Origin: Sphingobacterium sp. ML3W
Lineage (GTDB): Bacteria > Bacteroidota > Bacteroidia > Sphingobacteriales > Sphingobacteriaceae
DNA: 64,000 bases
Direction of reading: 5' to 3'
NCBI RefSeq assembly: GCF_029542085.1
Contig: NZ_CP107036.1
Location: 2,604,001 to 2,668,000, forward strand
Shown: one piece after another, positions 56,516 to 64,000 of the stretch
How positions within the stretch are numbered: the first letter of the stretch is position 1
Layout: every line of letters starts with the position of its first letter
The notes under the pieces: model-generated
Databases searched by the model: none
The model's input: only the letters and a program-made list of their open reading frames with translations
Told to the model about the DNA's origin: nothing
Translations under genes and position numbers: made by a program

Positions 56516-58561
56516 TTACTTTACGGTTGGAAACGCCGCGATACGTAGACGGGCGGCACCCATCGGAATCAACTCCACCTCCTGCACTTGCGCCTGACTT
56601 TCTACAGGACTCAATGGCAATACCCCTGTCAATCCATTTTCATCTATTTTCCAACCATCTACTTTTTTTGCTTTGACCATAATAGAGATCGGTACTGCAT
56701 CCGCTTCAAATGGAAAAGCGTCTTTTGGCCAATCCCGCTTGACGACCTTCAATTGATCCGGTGCTGTCAACTGATTTTGAACAAGACCATAATTCCAATC
56801 ACTTGCTGGAAGGATCTCATAGGAAGGCCATTTGGTTGGATCGGCGGTTTCCTGCCATTTTGAGTCACCAATAGCTGAAGCTTTGCTGTCCTTCTGCACA
56901 TAATTCTCTTTGATCTTCAAGGCATAGGTCAATGGTCCCCGTTGAATACTCACAGCATTTTTATTCGCTGTCCAAGTATTCAATACAATGGACATCGGCA
57001 GCGAAAGTTCGACCTGATCACCATCTTTCCATTTTCGGTCAATCCGAATATACTTTGCCCCCGATTCTACATTTTCTGTCTTTCCATTAATTTTGATCTG
57101 TGCCTGTTTTGTCCAAGCCGGAATCCGCAGGTAAAATGGAAAATCAATTGTCTTTCCATTTGTTCCGATGACAAAGCGAATAGATTCTTCAAATGGGTAA
57201 TTAGAGCTTTGTTGAATTCGAATCTTTTGATTATTTCCGACCTTAACATCCGCATTGGATGCAGCGTATAATACCGCGGCAACACCATTATCGTTAGTCG
57301 CCATATAGAGATGCTCCGCATAATACGGCCATCCCTGACTATGATTGTGCTGGCAGCAACGTGAACTAAAGGGATTCATCATCAAAAATGGGCCATTGTT
57401 GTCAATGCCCGGGGCATGATTGTGGCTATCGCTAATGCTCATATTGGGGCTTGTGATATAACGTAGTGCCTTAAAATCAGCGGTTACCGCCGCTGGATAA
57501 GTATTGAAGGCCACATCTTCGGCGTGATCCGCCCAAAAAGGATCACCTGTTATCCCCAGCAGAATCTCATTGGAAGCCATCTGTTCAACCATACCACAGG
57601 TTTCGACGCCCTGTCGAGGGTCAGTATACCCTGGACGAGCATTTTCATCTGCACCAAACATGCCGCCCGGGACCTGACCGAATACCTGCCGGACAAAGTG
57701 AAAATTAGCGTAGGTCGCCTTGAGGTCGTCGCCGGACTGGCTCTTAAGATAGTAGGTAGCCGGTTCCCTGAAACATTGTGCGATATTGACATTGTGCCAA
57801 TTGGGTAAATCATTCTTTTGTCGCCAATTTGCTGTATTGCGATGGATTTTATCGGCCAAATCCATCAGCCATTCATTCCCTTGCGTCCGATTATAAAGCC
57901 AATAAACTGACAATAAATTGTCTCCACCACGACTGTTCTCCCAGTAATCTTTTAGGAAAAAACTATCAGGTAGATTCGCCTGCCACTTAAAGTAATTGGT
58001 CATCAAGGTCAGAACACGTTGATCTCCGCTATATTCGTAATAGGACTGCAGGCACCAAAGCATAATCATATTACCCCATAAGTCCGGTTTATTGTTGCGC
58101 AGGATCAGGGGGCCAAAGTAACCGTCCGGTCTTTGGCTCTTTATAGCTGCTTCCAACCATATTTTTGATTCTGCTATTATTTTGGGGTCTTTCAGAATAT
58201 AGCCCAGGTTTGCATAACCTTTTAACCAATAAGGAACTTCTTCCCAACCGTATTCCCCTTTCCCATCTGTACTCAACCAGGCATTATTTTTCTTGGATAA
58301 CCAAGCACTAATTTCTCCCAGGTGCCCTGTAAGACCGTCCTTCTGTAATTCCAAATACTTTCCTAACCAACCTTGAGGAACAATGCTACCTACAGGCAGT
58401 TTCAGCAGCGCATTCTGTTTTAATGGTAAACGGTTATTAATATAGTTTAAATTCTTCCCTTCAACCGGTAGCTGATCAATAGCGATTACGGTATTGTTTT
58501 GCGCTGAACTTAGAAAACAAATTCCAATTAAATAAGATAATAGGCCTATTTTTTTTGTCAT
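56516..58561 (-). CDS. Beta-L-arabinofuranosidase, GH127/DUF1680 family
   Basis: A 681-residue exported enzyme (signal peptide ending near SSAQ) with an alpha/alpha barrel and C-terminal beta sandwiches. The zinc-cysteine active site of GH127 is present: Glu320 and Cys322 in VETCGMVEQ and Cys402-Cys403 in SRCCQHNHSQGW, the same arrangement as Glu338, Cys340, Cys417 and Cys418 of HypBA1. It should release beta-linked L-arabinofuranose or a related sugar. First gene of the GH127-GH2-GH43 unit, preceded by a -7 element and a putative regulator site. Confidence 0.92.
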   Translation of the reverse strand: MTKKIGLLSYLIGICFLSSAQNNTVIAIDQLPVEGKNLNYINNRLPLKQNALLKLPVGSIVPQGWLGKYLELQKDGLTGHLGEISAWLSKKNNAWLSTDGKGEYGWEEVPYWLKGYANLGYILKDPKIIAESKIWLEAAIKSQRPDGYFGPLILRNNKPDLWGNMIMLWCLQSYYEYSGDQRVLTLMTNYFKWQANLPDSFFLKDYWENSRGGDNLLSVYWLYNRTQGNEWLMDLADKIHRNTANWRQKNDLPNWHNVNIAQCFREPATYYLKSQSGDDLKATYANFHFVRQVFGQVPGGMFGADENARPGYTDPRQGVETCGMVEQMASNEILLGITGDPFWADHAEDVAFNTYPAAVTADFKALRYITSPNMSISDSHNHAPGIDNNGPFLMMNPFSSRCCQHNHSQGWPYYAEHLYMATNDNGVAAVLYAASNADVKVGNNQKIRIQQSSNYPFEESIRFVIGTNGKTIDFPFYLRIPAWTKQAQIKINGKTENVESGAKYIRIDRKWKDGDQVELSLPMSIVLNTWTANKNAVSIQRGPLTYALKIKENYVQKDSKASAIGDSKWQETADPTKWPSYEILPASDWNYGLVQNQLTAPDQLKVVKRDWPKDAFPFEADAVPISIMVKAKKVDGWKIDENGLTGVLPLSPVESQAQVQEVELIPMGAARLRIAAFPTVK

Positions 58562-58593
58562 TATTGGCTTGATTAGTTTTATAACTGATTACC

Positions 58594-58601
58594 CAAAATT
58601 A
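58594..58601 (-). promoter_or_regulatory. Putative -7 promoter element of the GH127 operon
   Basis: TAATTTTG on the minus strand fits TAnnTTTG; the leader would be about 25-30 bases. The regulator-site candidate at 58651-58662 lies about 50 bases upstream, a normal place for an activator. Confidence 0.45.
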
Positions 58602-58650
58602 AACTTTAATCAATGAGTTGGATGATTGATTTTTCTCAAAAAACTGCCTA

Positions 58651-58662
58651 TTTGTATCAATA
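58651..58662. promoter_or_regulatory. Candidate regulator site TTTGTATCAATA upstream of GH127
   Basis: The same 12 bases occur at 60033-60044 directly ahead of the sensor-kinase gene, and a related inverted copy lies at 59957-59972 upstream of the epimerase gene. Probable operator for the locus regulator. Confidence 0.5.
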
Positions 58663-58671
58663 GAAGAAAGC

Positions 58672-58689
58672 ACATCTCTATCGAGATGT
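58672..58689 (-). terminator. Hairpin after the aldose epimerase gene
   Basis: ACATCTC and GAGATGT form a 7-bp stem with a 4-base loop, 31 bases after the epimerase stop on the minus strand, followed by a weak T-rich tract. It probably ends that transcript before the GH127 promoter. Confidence 0.5.
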
Positions 58690-58719
58690 ACTTCCAAAAC
58701 CAATCATTATTAATATGTA

Positions 58720-59883
58720 TTATTTTACCGAAAAACGGTACAGGGATTTCGTTTGATAGACTTGTCCAGGACTTACAACTGTCGTTGGAAACTTGGGTTG
58801 ATTTGGTGCATCTGGAAAATGCTGTGGTTCGAGACAGAAAGCTGTTCGGAATGCATCCTTTTCCCCGTTTTTTAACTGCACTTGCTCATTCATAAAATTG
58901 CCGCTATAGAATTGGATCCCCGGTTCATTCGTCAAAATATCCATGACAATACCTGACTTATCGCCTACGACATGTGCGGCTTTATACCATTCTCCTTCCT
59001 TGTCTTTGTTCAAAACAAAGTTATGGTCATAACCTTTTCCATAACTGAGTTGCTGATCATTTGTATTAATATCTTTTCCGATCGCTTTGGGCGCAGTAAA
59101 ATCGAAAGGAGTTCCTTTCACCGCTATCAATTGGCCGGTAGGTATCAATGTACTGTCAACAGGCGTATATTGATTGGCAAACAATTGAAGTTGATGATCC
59201 AGTATTGTACCACTCCCCTCACCATTCAGATTAAAGTAAGCGTGATTTGTTAAGTTAATGACTGTTTTTTTATCGGTTTCGGCACGGTAAGCAATCATCA
59301 ATTCATTATTGTCATTCAGCGAATAGGTAACTTCCATCCGAATATTACCCGGAAACCCTTCCTGTCCATCCGGCAATGTATACGCGAAAGTAAGGGATGA
59401 CTGATCGGCCTTCTTTAAGATCCAATGTGCAAAATGTACGCCCTTAAAACCGCCATGCAATGTATTTGGACCATTATTCACCGCCAATGTATAGCTCTTA
59501 TCATCCAATTTAAATTTCCCTTTTGCGATCCGATTGCCAAAAGGCCCTACAATTGTTCCAAAAAATGGTTCTTTGGGATTATTGTAATCACTTGCCTTCG
59601 CGAATCCTAAAACCACATCACGCAATTTCCCCTTGTTATCGGGCACCCAAAGGCCTACCAGGCGTGCGCCATAATTTGTAAAATAGGCCTGTACACCATT
59701 CTTATTGGTTAATTCGTATAAATAGACTTTTTTCGTATCAATCGTTGTGCTAAATGATGAAGTGTCCATTAAGGCTGCGACAGTGTCGTTTGGGCTGGTT
59801 TTTGAACTATTCGTTTGCTGACAAGACAGGCAACAATAACTAAGTATACCAGAAATACCCAGCAACATCAATTTTCCTTTCAT
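58720..59883 (-). CDS. galM: Aldose 1-epimerase, exported lipoprotein
   Basis: A 387-residue mutarotase with a lipoprotein signal (ILSYCCLSCQQ). The catalytic residues are in LTNHAYFNLNG (histidine, near residue 215) and FCLEPQHFPDAPN (glutamate, near 355). It interconverts alpha and beta anomers of released sugars, here in the periplasm or on the outer membrane, which fits a locus where hydrolases release arabinose or galactose. It is transcribed divergently from the sensor kinase and separated from GH127 by a hairpin. Confidence 0.92.
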   Translation of the reverse strand: MKGKLMLLGISGILSYCCLSCQQTNSSKTSPNDTVAALMDTSSFSTTIDTKKVYLYELTNKNGVQAYFTNYGARLVGLWVPDNKGKLRDVVLGFAKASDYNNPKEPFFGTIVGPFGNRIAKGKFKLDDKSYTLAVNNGPNTLHGGFKGVHFAHWILKKADQSSLTFAYTLPDGQEGFPGNIRMEVTYSLNDNNELMIAYRAETDKKTVINLTNHAYFNLNGEGSGTILDHQLQLFANQYTPVDSTLIPTGQLIAVKGTPFDFTAPKAIGKDINTNDQQLSYGKGYDHNFVLNKDKEGEWYKAAHVVGDKSGIVMDILTNEPGIQFYSGNFMNEQVQLKNGEKDAFRTAFCLEPQHFPDAPNQPKFPTTVVSPGQVYQTKSLYRFSVK

Positions 59884-59956
59884 TTGTTATGATTTAATGG
59901 TTTATAATCTTTATTGAATGACAAATGTGTTGTTTTCTATATTTTTTATAATTTTA

Positions 59957-59972
59957 TTGGTTACAATACAAA
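59957..59972. promoter_or_regulatory. Candidate regulator site upstream of the epimerase gene
   Basis: TTGGTTACAATACAAA forms, with TTTGTATCAATAACCAA at 60033-60049, a near-perfect inverted pair (arms TTGGTTA and ATACAAA, spacer 2 or 3 bases) flanking the divergent promoter region of epimerase and sensor kinase. Confidence 0.5.
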
Positions 59973-60032
59973 TACTAAAATCCTAATTTTTTTTATTTTT
60001 TTTTGGATTAAATTGTTTCAATTTTGAGCTAT

Positions 60033-60049
60033 TTTGTATCAATAACCAA
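60033..60049. promoter_or_regulatory. Candidate regulator site abutting the sensor-kinase start
   Basis: TTTGTATCAATAACCAA ends one base before the first ATG of the kinase gene. It shares 12 bases with the site upstream of GH127 and is the inverted partner of the site at 59957-59972; a position at the start codon suggests autoregulation. Confidence 0.5.
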
Positions 60050-63000
60050 ATGATCATGATCAACCTAAAGCCAGTCCGTTTTCTATCTTTCTTGTTGCTG
60101 TTTCCTTTTCTGATCCAGGCACAACCCTATTACTTCAACCATTATCAGATTAATGAGGGGCTTTCAAACAATGCCGTGATCTGTAGTATGCAAGATAGCT
60201 ATGGGTTTCTCTGGTTTGGCACGAAGGATGGTTTAAATCGCTTTGATGGAAATAGTTTCAAACATTTTGATGCCTCGGCTTCTGACAAGAATAGTTTAGG
60301 AGGCAATAATATCATCTCCCTGAAAGAGGACTTCAAAAAAAGAATCTGGATTGGTACCGATCAGGGGATCTATTGTTACAATCCCATCGACGAACAGTTT
60401 AAGTTATTAAGCAAACAGTTTGAGCATGCAGATGTACCCGTTATCATTACGGACCAAAGAAAAAGGATCTGGTTTATATCCAATGGGATGCTCTACTACC
60501 ACAATCTGATCAGCAACGAAATCAAACAGATTACCACATCTGATCTTTATATTACCGCTGTGAGCTGCACAAAAAATGGAACCATCTTCTATGGTACTCC
60601 AGAGGGTAAAATCTTCCAGATCAATAGTTCAGATAAACCCTCACTCCTATTGGATTTTCAGGTAAAATATGGTTCAAAAGATTGGTTCAGCATAGAAAAA
60701 ATCACGGAGAACCGTAAGGGGGAACTCATGATCGGCACCTCTAAATCTGGCGTTTATACTTACGATTTTAAGGAAAAAACTTTAAAATCTATGCTAGGTC
60801 CGGACCGACTCAGGCAATTTCTTTATGTCAGGGATATCCTCCAACCGAATGATACTGAATATTGGTTTGCGACCGAATCAGGGTTATTTATTTATCAAAT
60901 TGCTGACCAGAGCTTTATCAATATTCAAAAAGAACAGGAAAATCCATGGGGTATTTCCGACAACGCGGTTTACAATATCCTGCAGGATAAAGATGAAGGA
61001 ATCTGGATCGGTACTTACTTTGGTGGAGTCAACTACTATCACAAGAACAATAGTATTATCGAAAAGTTTTTACCTCAGGACAAACCAGGTAGCTTAAAAG
61101 GTTCTGTCGTACGTATCATTACCAAAGACCCGACAGACAAGGTCTGGATCGGAACCGAAAATGGTGGTTTATCGAAACTAGATCCCAGTTCAGGACAGAT
61201 TCAAAATTTCTCTGAGAAAAAGGGAAATCTGGCGAACAATAATATTCATGGAATCCTGCCCTTTGACAATAAATTATTAGTCGGAACTTTCGTCAATGGC
61301 TTAGATATTTTCGATCCCATACAAGAAAAAGTTGTTTACCATATCGATCGAAATAGTTCGCCGAATCCCGATCTACAGAGTAATTTTCTCTTTTACCTGT
61401 ATAAAACTAAGAAGGGAGAAATTTTGGCAGCCTCCACCCGAGGTTTGTATCGTTTTGATTTCGTCAATAAATCCTTTCATTTGATACGCAGCGTTCCGGA
61501 ATATATGTTTTATACGACCGTGCTTGAAGATAAACAGGGAAATATCTGGTTAGGTACCTGGCGAGATGGCTTGTATTGTTATAATCCCAATAATGGAGAA
61601 CTCAAGCATTATACGCATCAAAAGGACAATCCAAGCTCTCTTCCAAACAACCGCATCAATAGTCTATTTGAAGATTCTAAAAAACAGATCTGGATAGCAA
61701 CAGAAGGTGGAATGGCGAAAAAAATCCCCACAGGTGAAGGCTTTGAAAAGATTGGTATAAAAGAAGGAATGCCCAGTAATGTGATCTTGGCCATTCTTGA
61801 AGACCAGCAAAACAATCTTTGGGTAAGTACTTCTAAAGGGCTTGTCCGTTATCACTTATCGAATGGGAAAAAAAGGATTTTCAACCTGGAATCTGGTCTA
61901 CCTTCCATTCAGTTTAATTACAATTCTGCATTTGATGATGGCTATGGTCGTTTTTACTTTGGCACTATCAATGGTTTGATCCGTTTCGATCCAAAAAAAC
62001 TCAATCAGATCAATTATAATACCCGGATCCCAATCTATGTCACCAACCTTTATATCAATAACAAAGCAATCAATCAGTATACAGATGGGCATATCCTTTC
62101 GAAATCCATTTTATTCACGGATAAGATTCAATTGAAACATGATGAATCATCGTTTAGTCTCGATGTGGCGGCGCTTCATTATCAGGCCCCCCATTCTGTC
62201 CATTACAGCTATAAGATGGAAGGTCTTGATAACAATTGGGTCGATATCACCGGCAATCAACGGGTGTATTTCACTAAACTCGCACCGGGAAGTTATGTTT
62301 TTACTGTCAAAGCTGAAGATCCCAATGGAAATGTCATCCCCACTGCTGCAAGTCTTAAAATTGTTATTCTGCCGCCTATTTGGGCAAGCATACCAGCCTA
62401 CATCTGTTATGCGCTCATTCTTATTGGCCTGATTATATTTATTATTTATCATTTTAATGAAAAGATAAAACAACGTAACCGCCAACATTTGCTGACGGTG
62501 CAGAATCTTCGGGAACAGGAGCTCTATCGGGCGAAAATCAATTTTTATACGGATGTAGTCCATGAAATACGTACACCATTAACATTGATTAAGGCGCCTT
62601 TGGAAAAACTCATGGACAAAGTCGAACACAACCCAGTAACAGATAAACTGCTTTCAACCATGCAGAACAATACGGAAAAACTAATTGCACTCAGTAATGA
62701 GTTGCTGGATTTTAGACAGGTCGAAACTGAAGGTTTTAAATTACATTTTGAGCTGGCAAATATTAGTCAGACAGTGCAAAAAATCAGCAACGATTTTGGT
62801 GTCACTATCCAAGCACAAGGAAAGAGTATGCAGGTTTTAATCACTCCTGACATCATTGGCTCCGTTGCGACAGACGCTTTTGATAAGATCTGTTATAACT
62901 TGTTTAATAATGCTCTAAAATACTCATCAGAGTTCATTGAAGTGAATTTAGAGGCGGATAAACAGAAAAATATTGCTATATTGACGGTGAAAAACGACGG

Positions 63001-63211
63001 TGCATTAATTCCTTCGGAGGAAAGGGAAAGAATTTTCGAACCATTCAATCGCTTAAAACAAAATAAGAACATTCCAGGCAGTGGTTTAGGCTTGGCGTTA
63101 ACAAGATCTTTGGTTTTAAAACATCAGGGCAGTTTAGTGTATGATGTTGAAAATTTTCAATGGAATGTATTCCGTCTAACTTTACCACTAAACCACAACT
63201 CAAACCAATAA
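60050..63211 (+). CDS. Reg_prop/Y_Y_Y sensor histidine kinase (split hybrid two-component system)
   Basis: A 1053-residue membrane sensor. Signal peptide (about 1-24), a large periplasmic double propeller of repeated Reg_prop units (patterns LWFGTKDGLNRFDG, IWIGTDQGIYCYNP, IWLGTWRDGLYCYN), a Y_Y_Y domain (about 690-770), one transmembrane helix (about 778-800), HisKA with phospho-acceptor His838 in VVHEIRTPLTL and an ATPase domain with NNALKYS and GSGLGLALTRS. The domain order equals the first part of hybrid two-component systems that control polysaccharide use in Bacteroides, but the protein stops here. The response regulator follows as a separate gene 2 bases later. ATG 60056 is an alternative start. 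Confidence 0.93.
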   Translation: MIMINLKPVRFLSFLLLFPFLIQAQPYYFNHYQINEGLSNNAVICSMQDSYGFLWFGTKDGLNRFDGNSFKHFDASASDKNSLGGNNIISLKEDFKKRIWIGTDQGIYCYNPIDEQFKLLSKQFEHADVPVIITDQRKRIWFISNGMLYYHNLISNEIKQITTSDLYITAVSCTKNGTIFYGTPEGKIFQINSSDKPSLLLDFQVKYGSKDWFSIEKITENRKGELMIGTSKSGVYTYDFKEKTLKSMLGPDRLRQFLYVRDILQPNDTEYWFATESGLFIYQIADQSFINIQKEQENPWGISDNAVYNILQDKDEGIWIGTYFGGVNYYHKNNSIIEKFLPQDKPGSLKGSVVRIITKDPTDKVWIGTENGGLSKLDPSSGQIQNFSEKKGNLANNNIHGILPFDNKLLVGTFVNGLDIFDPIQEKVVYHIDRNSSPNPDLQSNFLFYLYKTKKGEILAASTRGLYRFDFVNKSFHLIRSVPEYMFYTTVLEDKQGNIWLGTWRDGLYCYNPNNGELKHYTHQKDNPSSLPNNRINSLFEDSKKQIWIATEGGMAKKIPTGEGFEKIGIKEGMPSNVILAILEDQQNNLWVSTSKGLVRYHLSNGKKRIFNLESGLPSIQFNYNSAFDDGYGRFYFGTINGLIRFDPKKLNQINYNTRIPIYVTNLYINNKAINQYTDGHILSKSILFTDKIQLKHDESSFSLDVAALHYQAPHSVHYSYKMEGLDNNWVDITGNQRVYFTKLAPGSYVFTVKAEDPNGNVIPTAASLKIVILPPIWASIPAYICYALILIGLIIFIIYHFNEKIKQRNRQHLLTVQNLREQELYRAKINFYTDVVHEIRTPLTLIKAPLEKLMDKVEHNPVTDKLLSTMQNNTEKLIALSNELLDFRQVETEGFKLHFELANISQTVQKISNDFGVTIQAQGKSMQVLITPDIIGSVATDAFDKICYNLFNNALKYSSEFIEVNLEADKQKNIAILTVKNDGALIPSEERERIFEPFNRLKQNKNIPGSGLGLALTRSLVLKHQGSLVYDVENFQWNVFRLTLPLNHNSNQ

Positions 63212-63213
63212 TT

Positions 63214-63981
63214 ATGAATGCAAAAGCCAATTTATTAGTGGTAGATGACCATGCTGAATTACTTGAATTTATTGCAGATGACCTCAATGAGGATTACCAT
63301 ATCACCACAAGTACAAATGGAAATGAGGCCTTGGATCTACTTGCATCTGAATACTTTGATTTGATCATCAGCGACGTGATGATGCCCGAAATGGATGGCT
63401 ATGAACTCTGCCAAAAAATTAAAGAAAACATCGCTTACGCACATATTCCTGTTATTCTATTAACAGCAAAAAATAGCATAGAATCAAAGATTCAAGGCCT
63501 GGAATATGGTGCTGATGCCTATATCGAAAAACCCTTTTCGCCCGCATTTTTACGGGCACAAATTGCCAGCTTGCTAAAAAACAGGATTAAAGTCAAGGAA
63601 TTTTTCATCAAGAATCCGATGTCTCAAATCCAGCAAATCGGACAGAACCAAAACGATCAGGATTTCCTACTCAGGATAGAGGAAATCATTATGCAACATT
63701 TGGATGACCCGCAATTTAATGTCGATCGGATGGCGGATATACTTTGCATGAGCAGACCAACCTTGTATCGAAAAATCAATCTGGTATCGAGCCTGTCGCC
63801 AAATGAGCTAATCAATCTGACCAGGCTACGAAAAGCGGCAGAACTACTTAGTTTACGGCAATATAAAGTCTACGAAATTTCCAATTTGTTAGGCTATAGT
63901 TCGGCGACGCATTTTTCCAGAAATTTCCAAAAACAATTTGGACTCAGCCCGACGGAATTCCAGGAATCGCAGTCGAAATAA
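63214..63981 (+). CDS. Response regulator with AraC-type DNA-binding domain
   Basis: A 255-residue regulator: receiver domain (about 5-120) with phospho-acceptor Asp54 in DLIISDVMMPEMDG, acidic pocket LLVVDDH and the switch lysine in YIEKPF, then an AraC double helix-turn-helix (about 155-255) with RPTLYRKINLVSSLSPNELI and YSSATHFSRNFQKQFGLSP. ATG 63214 lies 2 bases after the kinase stop, so the two are translationally coupled. In most relatives these domains are fused to the kinase. It should activate the glycosidase genes. The gene is complete in the window. Confidence 0.93.
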   Translation: MNAKANLLVVDDHAELLEFIADDLNEDYHITTSTNGNEALDLLASEYFDLIISDVMMPEMDGYELCQKIKENIAYAHIPVILLTAKNSIESKIQGLEYGADAYIEKPFSPAFLRAQIASLLKNRIKVKEFFIKNPMSQIQQIGQNQNDQDFLLRIEEIIMQHLDDPQFNVDRMADILCMSRPTLYRKINLVSSLSPNELINLTRLRKAAELLSLRQYKVYEISNLLGYSSATHFSRNFQKQFGLSPTEFQESQSK

Positions 63982-64000
63982 TATTTTTCTCGGATGGTAG

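Noticed and set aside
63160..63214. Kinase/regulator junction as a frameshifted hybrid protein
   Set aside because: The kinase ends with a complete ATPase domain and the regulator begins cleanly at an ATG two bases after the stop; this looks like two genes, although resequencing would settle it.

Overview
The window is about 64 kb of chromosome from a Bacteroidota bacterium, most likely a Sphingobacterium-like genus; this is inferred from gene content, not from a marker gene. Supporting signs are TonB receptors with an N-terminal carboxypeptidase-regulatory domain, futalosine-pathway menaquinone genes, a Reg_prop/Y_Y_Y sensor kinase, many domain families typical of the phylum, and promoter elements of the TAnnTTTG type. 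I see no tRNA, rRNA, CRISPR array, insertion sequence or phage gene.

Layout. 1-9.7 kb: 3' end of a DbpA-type RNA helicase, a small menaquinone operon (mqnE, histidine phosphatase, mqnA), an MsbA-like exporter, an aminotransferase with prephenate dehydrogenase, a TPR protein and a small unknown. 9.7-17.4 kb: a TonB receptor, a Crp/Fnr regulator, a beta-hydroxyacid-dehydrogenase-like oxidoreductase, a secreted dienelactone hydrolase, an unknown exported protein and a VanW protein. 17.6-20.7 kb: a TPP riboswitch followed by the thiamine salvage operon thiM-thiE-thiD-tenA. 20.9-23.6 kb: DUF2807, DinB-like and AraC-family genes.

23.6-40.2 kb is the most striking part: about 16.5 kb on one strand that appears devoted to nickel and urea. 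Read in transcription order it holds a small exported protein, hypA, hypB, a second ureE-like gene, a lipoprotein/permease/ATPase importer of the FecBCD type, a GNAT gene, a TonB receptor with a structured mRNA leader, a second small exported protein, ureA, ureB, ureC, a predicted outer-membrane barrel, ureE, ureF, ureG, ureD, a urea transporter and a DUF2490 protein. No hydrogenase gene is in the window, so HypA/HypB probably serve urease here. This suggests one locus that takes nickel across both membranes, inserts it into urease and imports the substrate.

40.2-52.1 kb: DUF2071, katG with a PerR-like palindrome, DUF4126, Hsp20, an ECF sigma factor with a tiny membrane protein, and an electron-transfer operon (ankyrin protein, DUF2271 with a likely flavinylation motif, PepSY-flavodoxin-reductase fusion, ApbE). 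52.4-64 kb: an alpha/beta hydrolase and an arabinose-polymer degradation locus (GH43, GH2, GH127, aldose epimerase) controlled by a sensor kinase and an AraC-type response regulator encoded as two separate genes.
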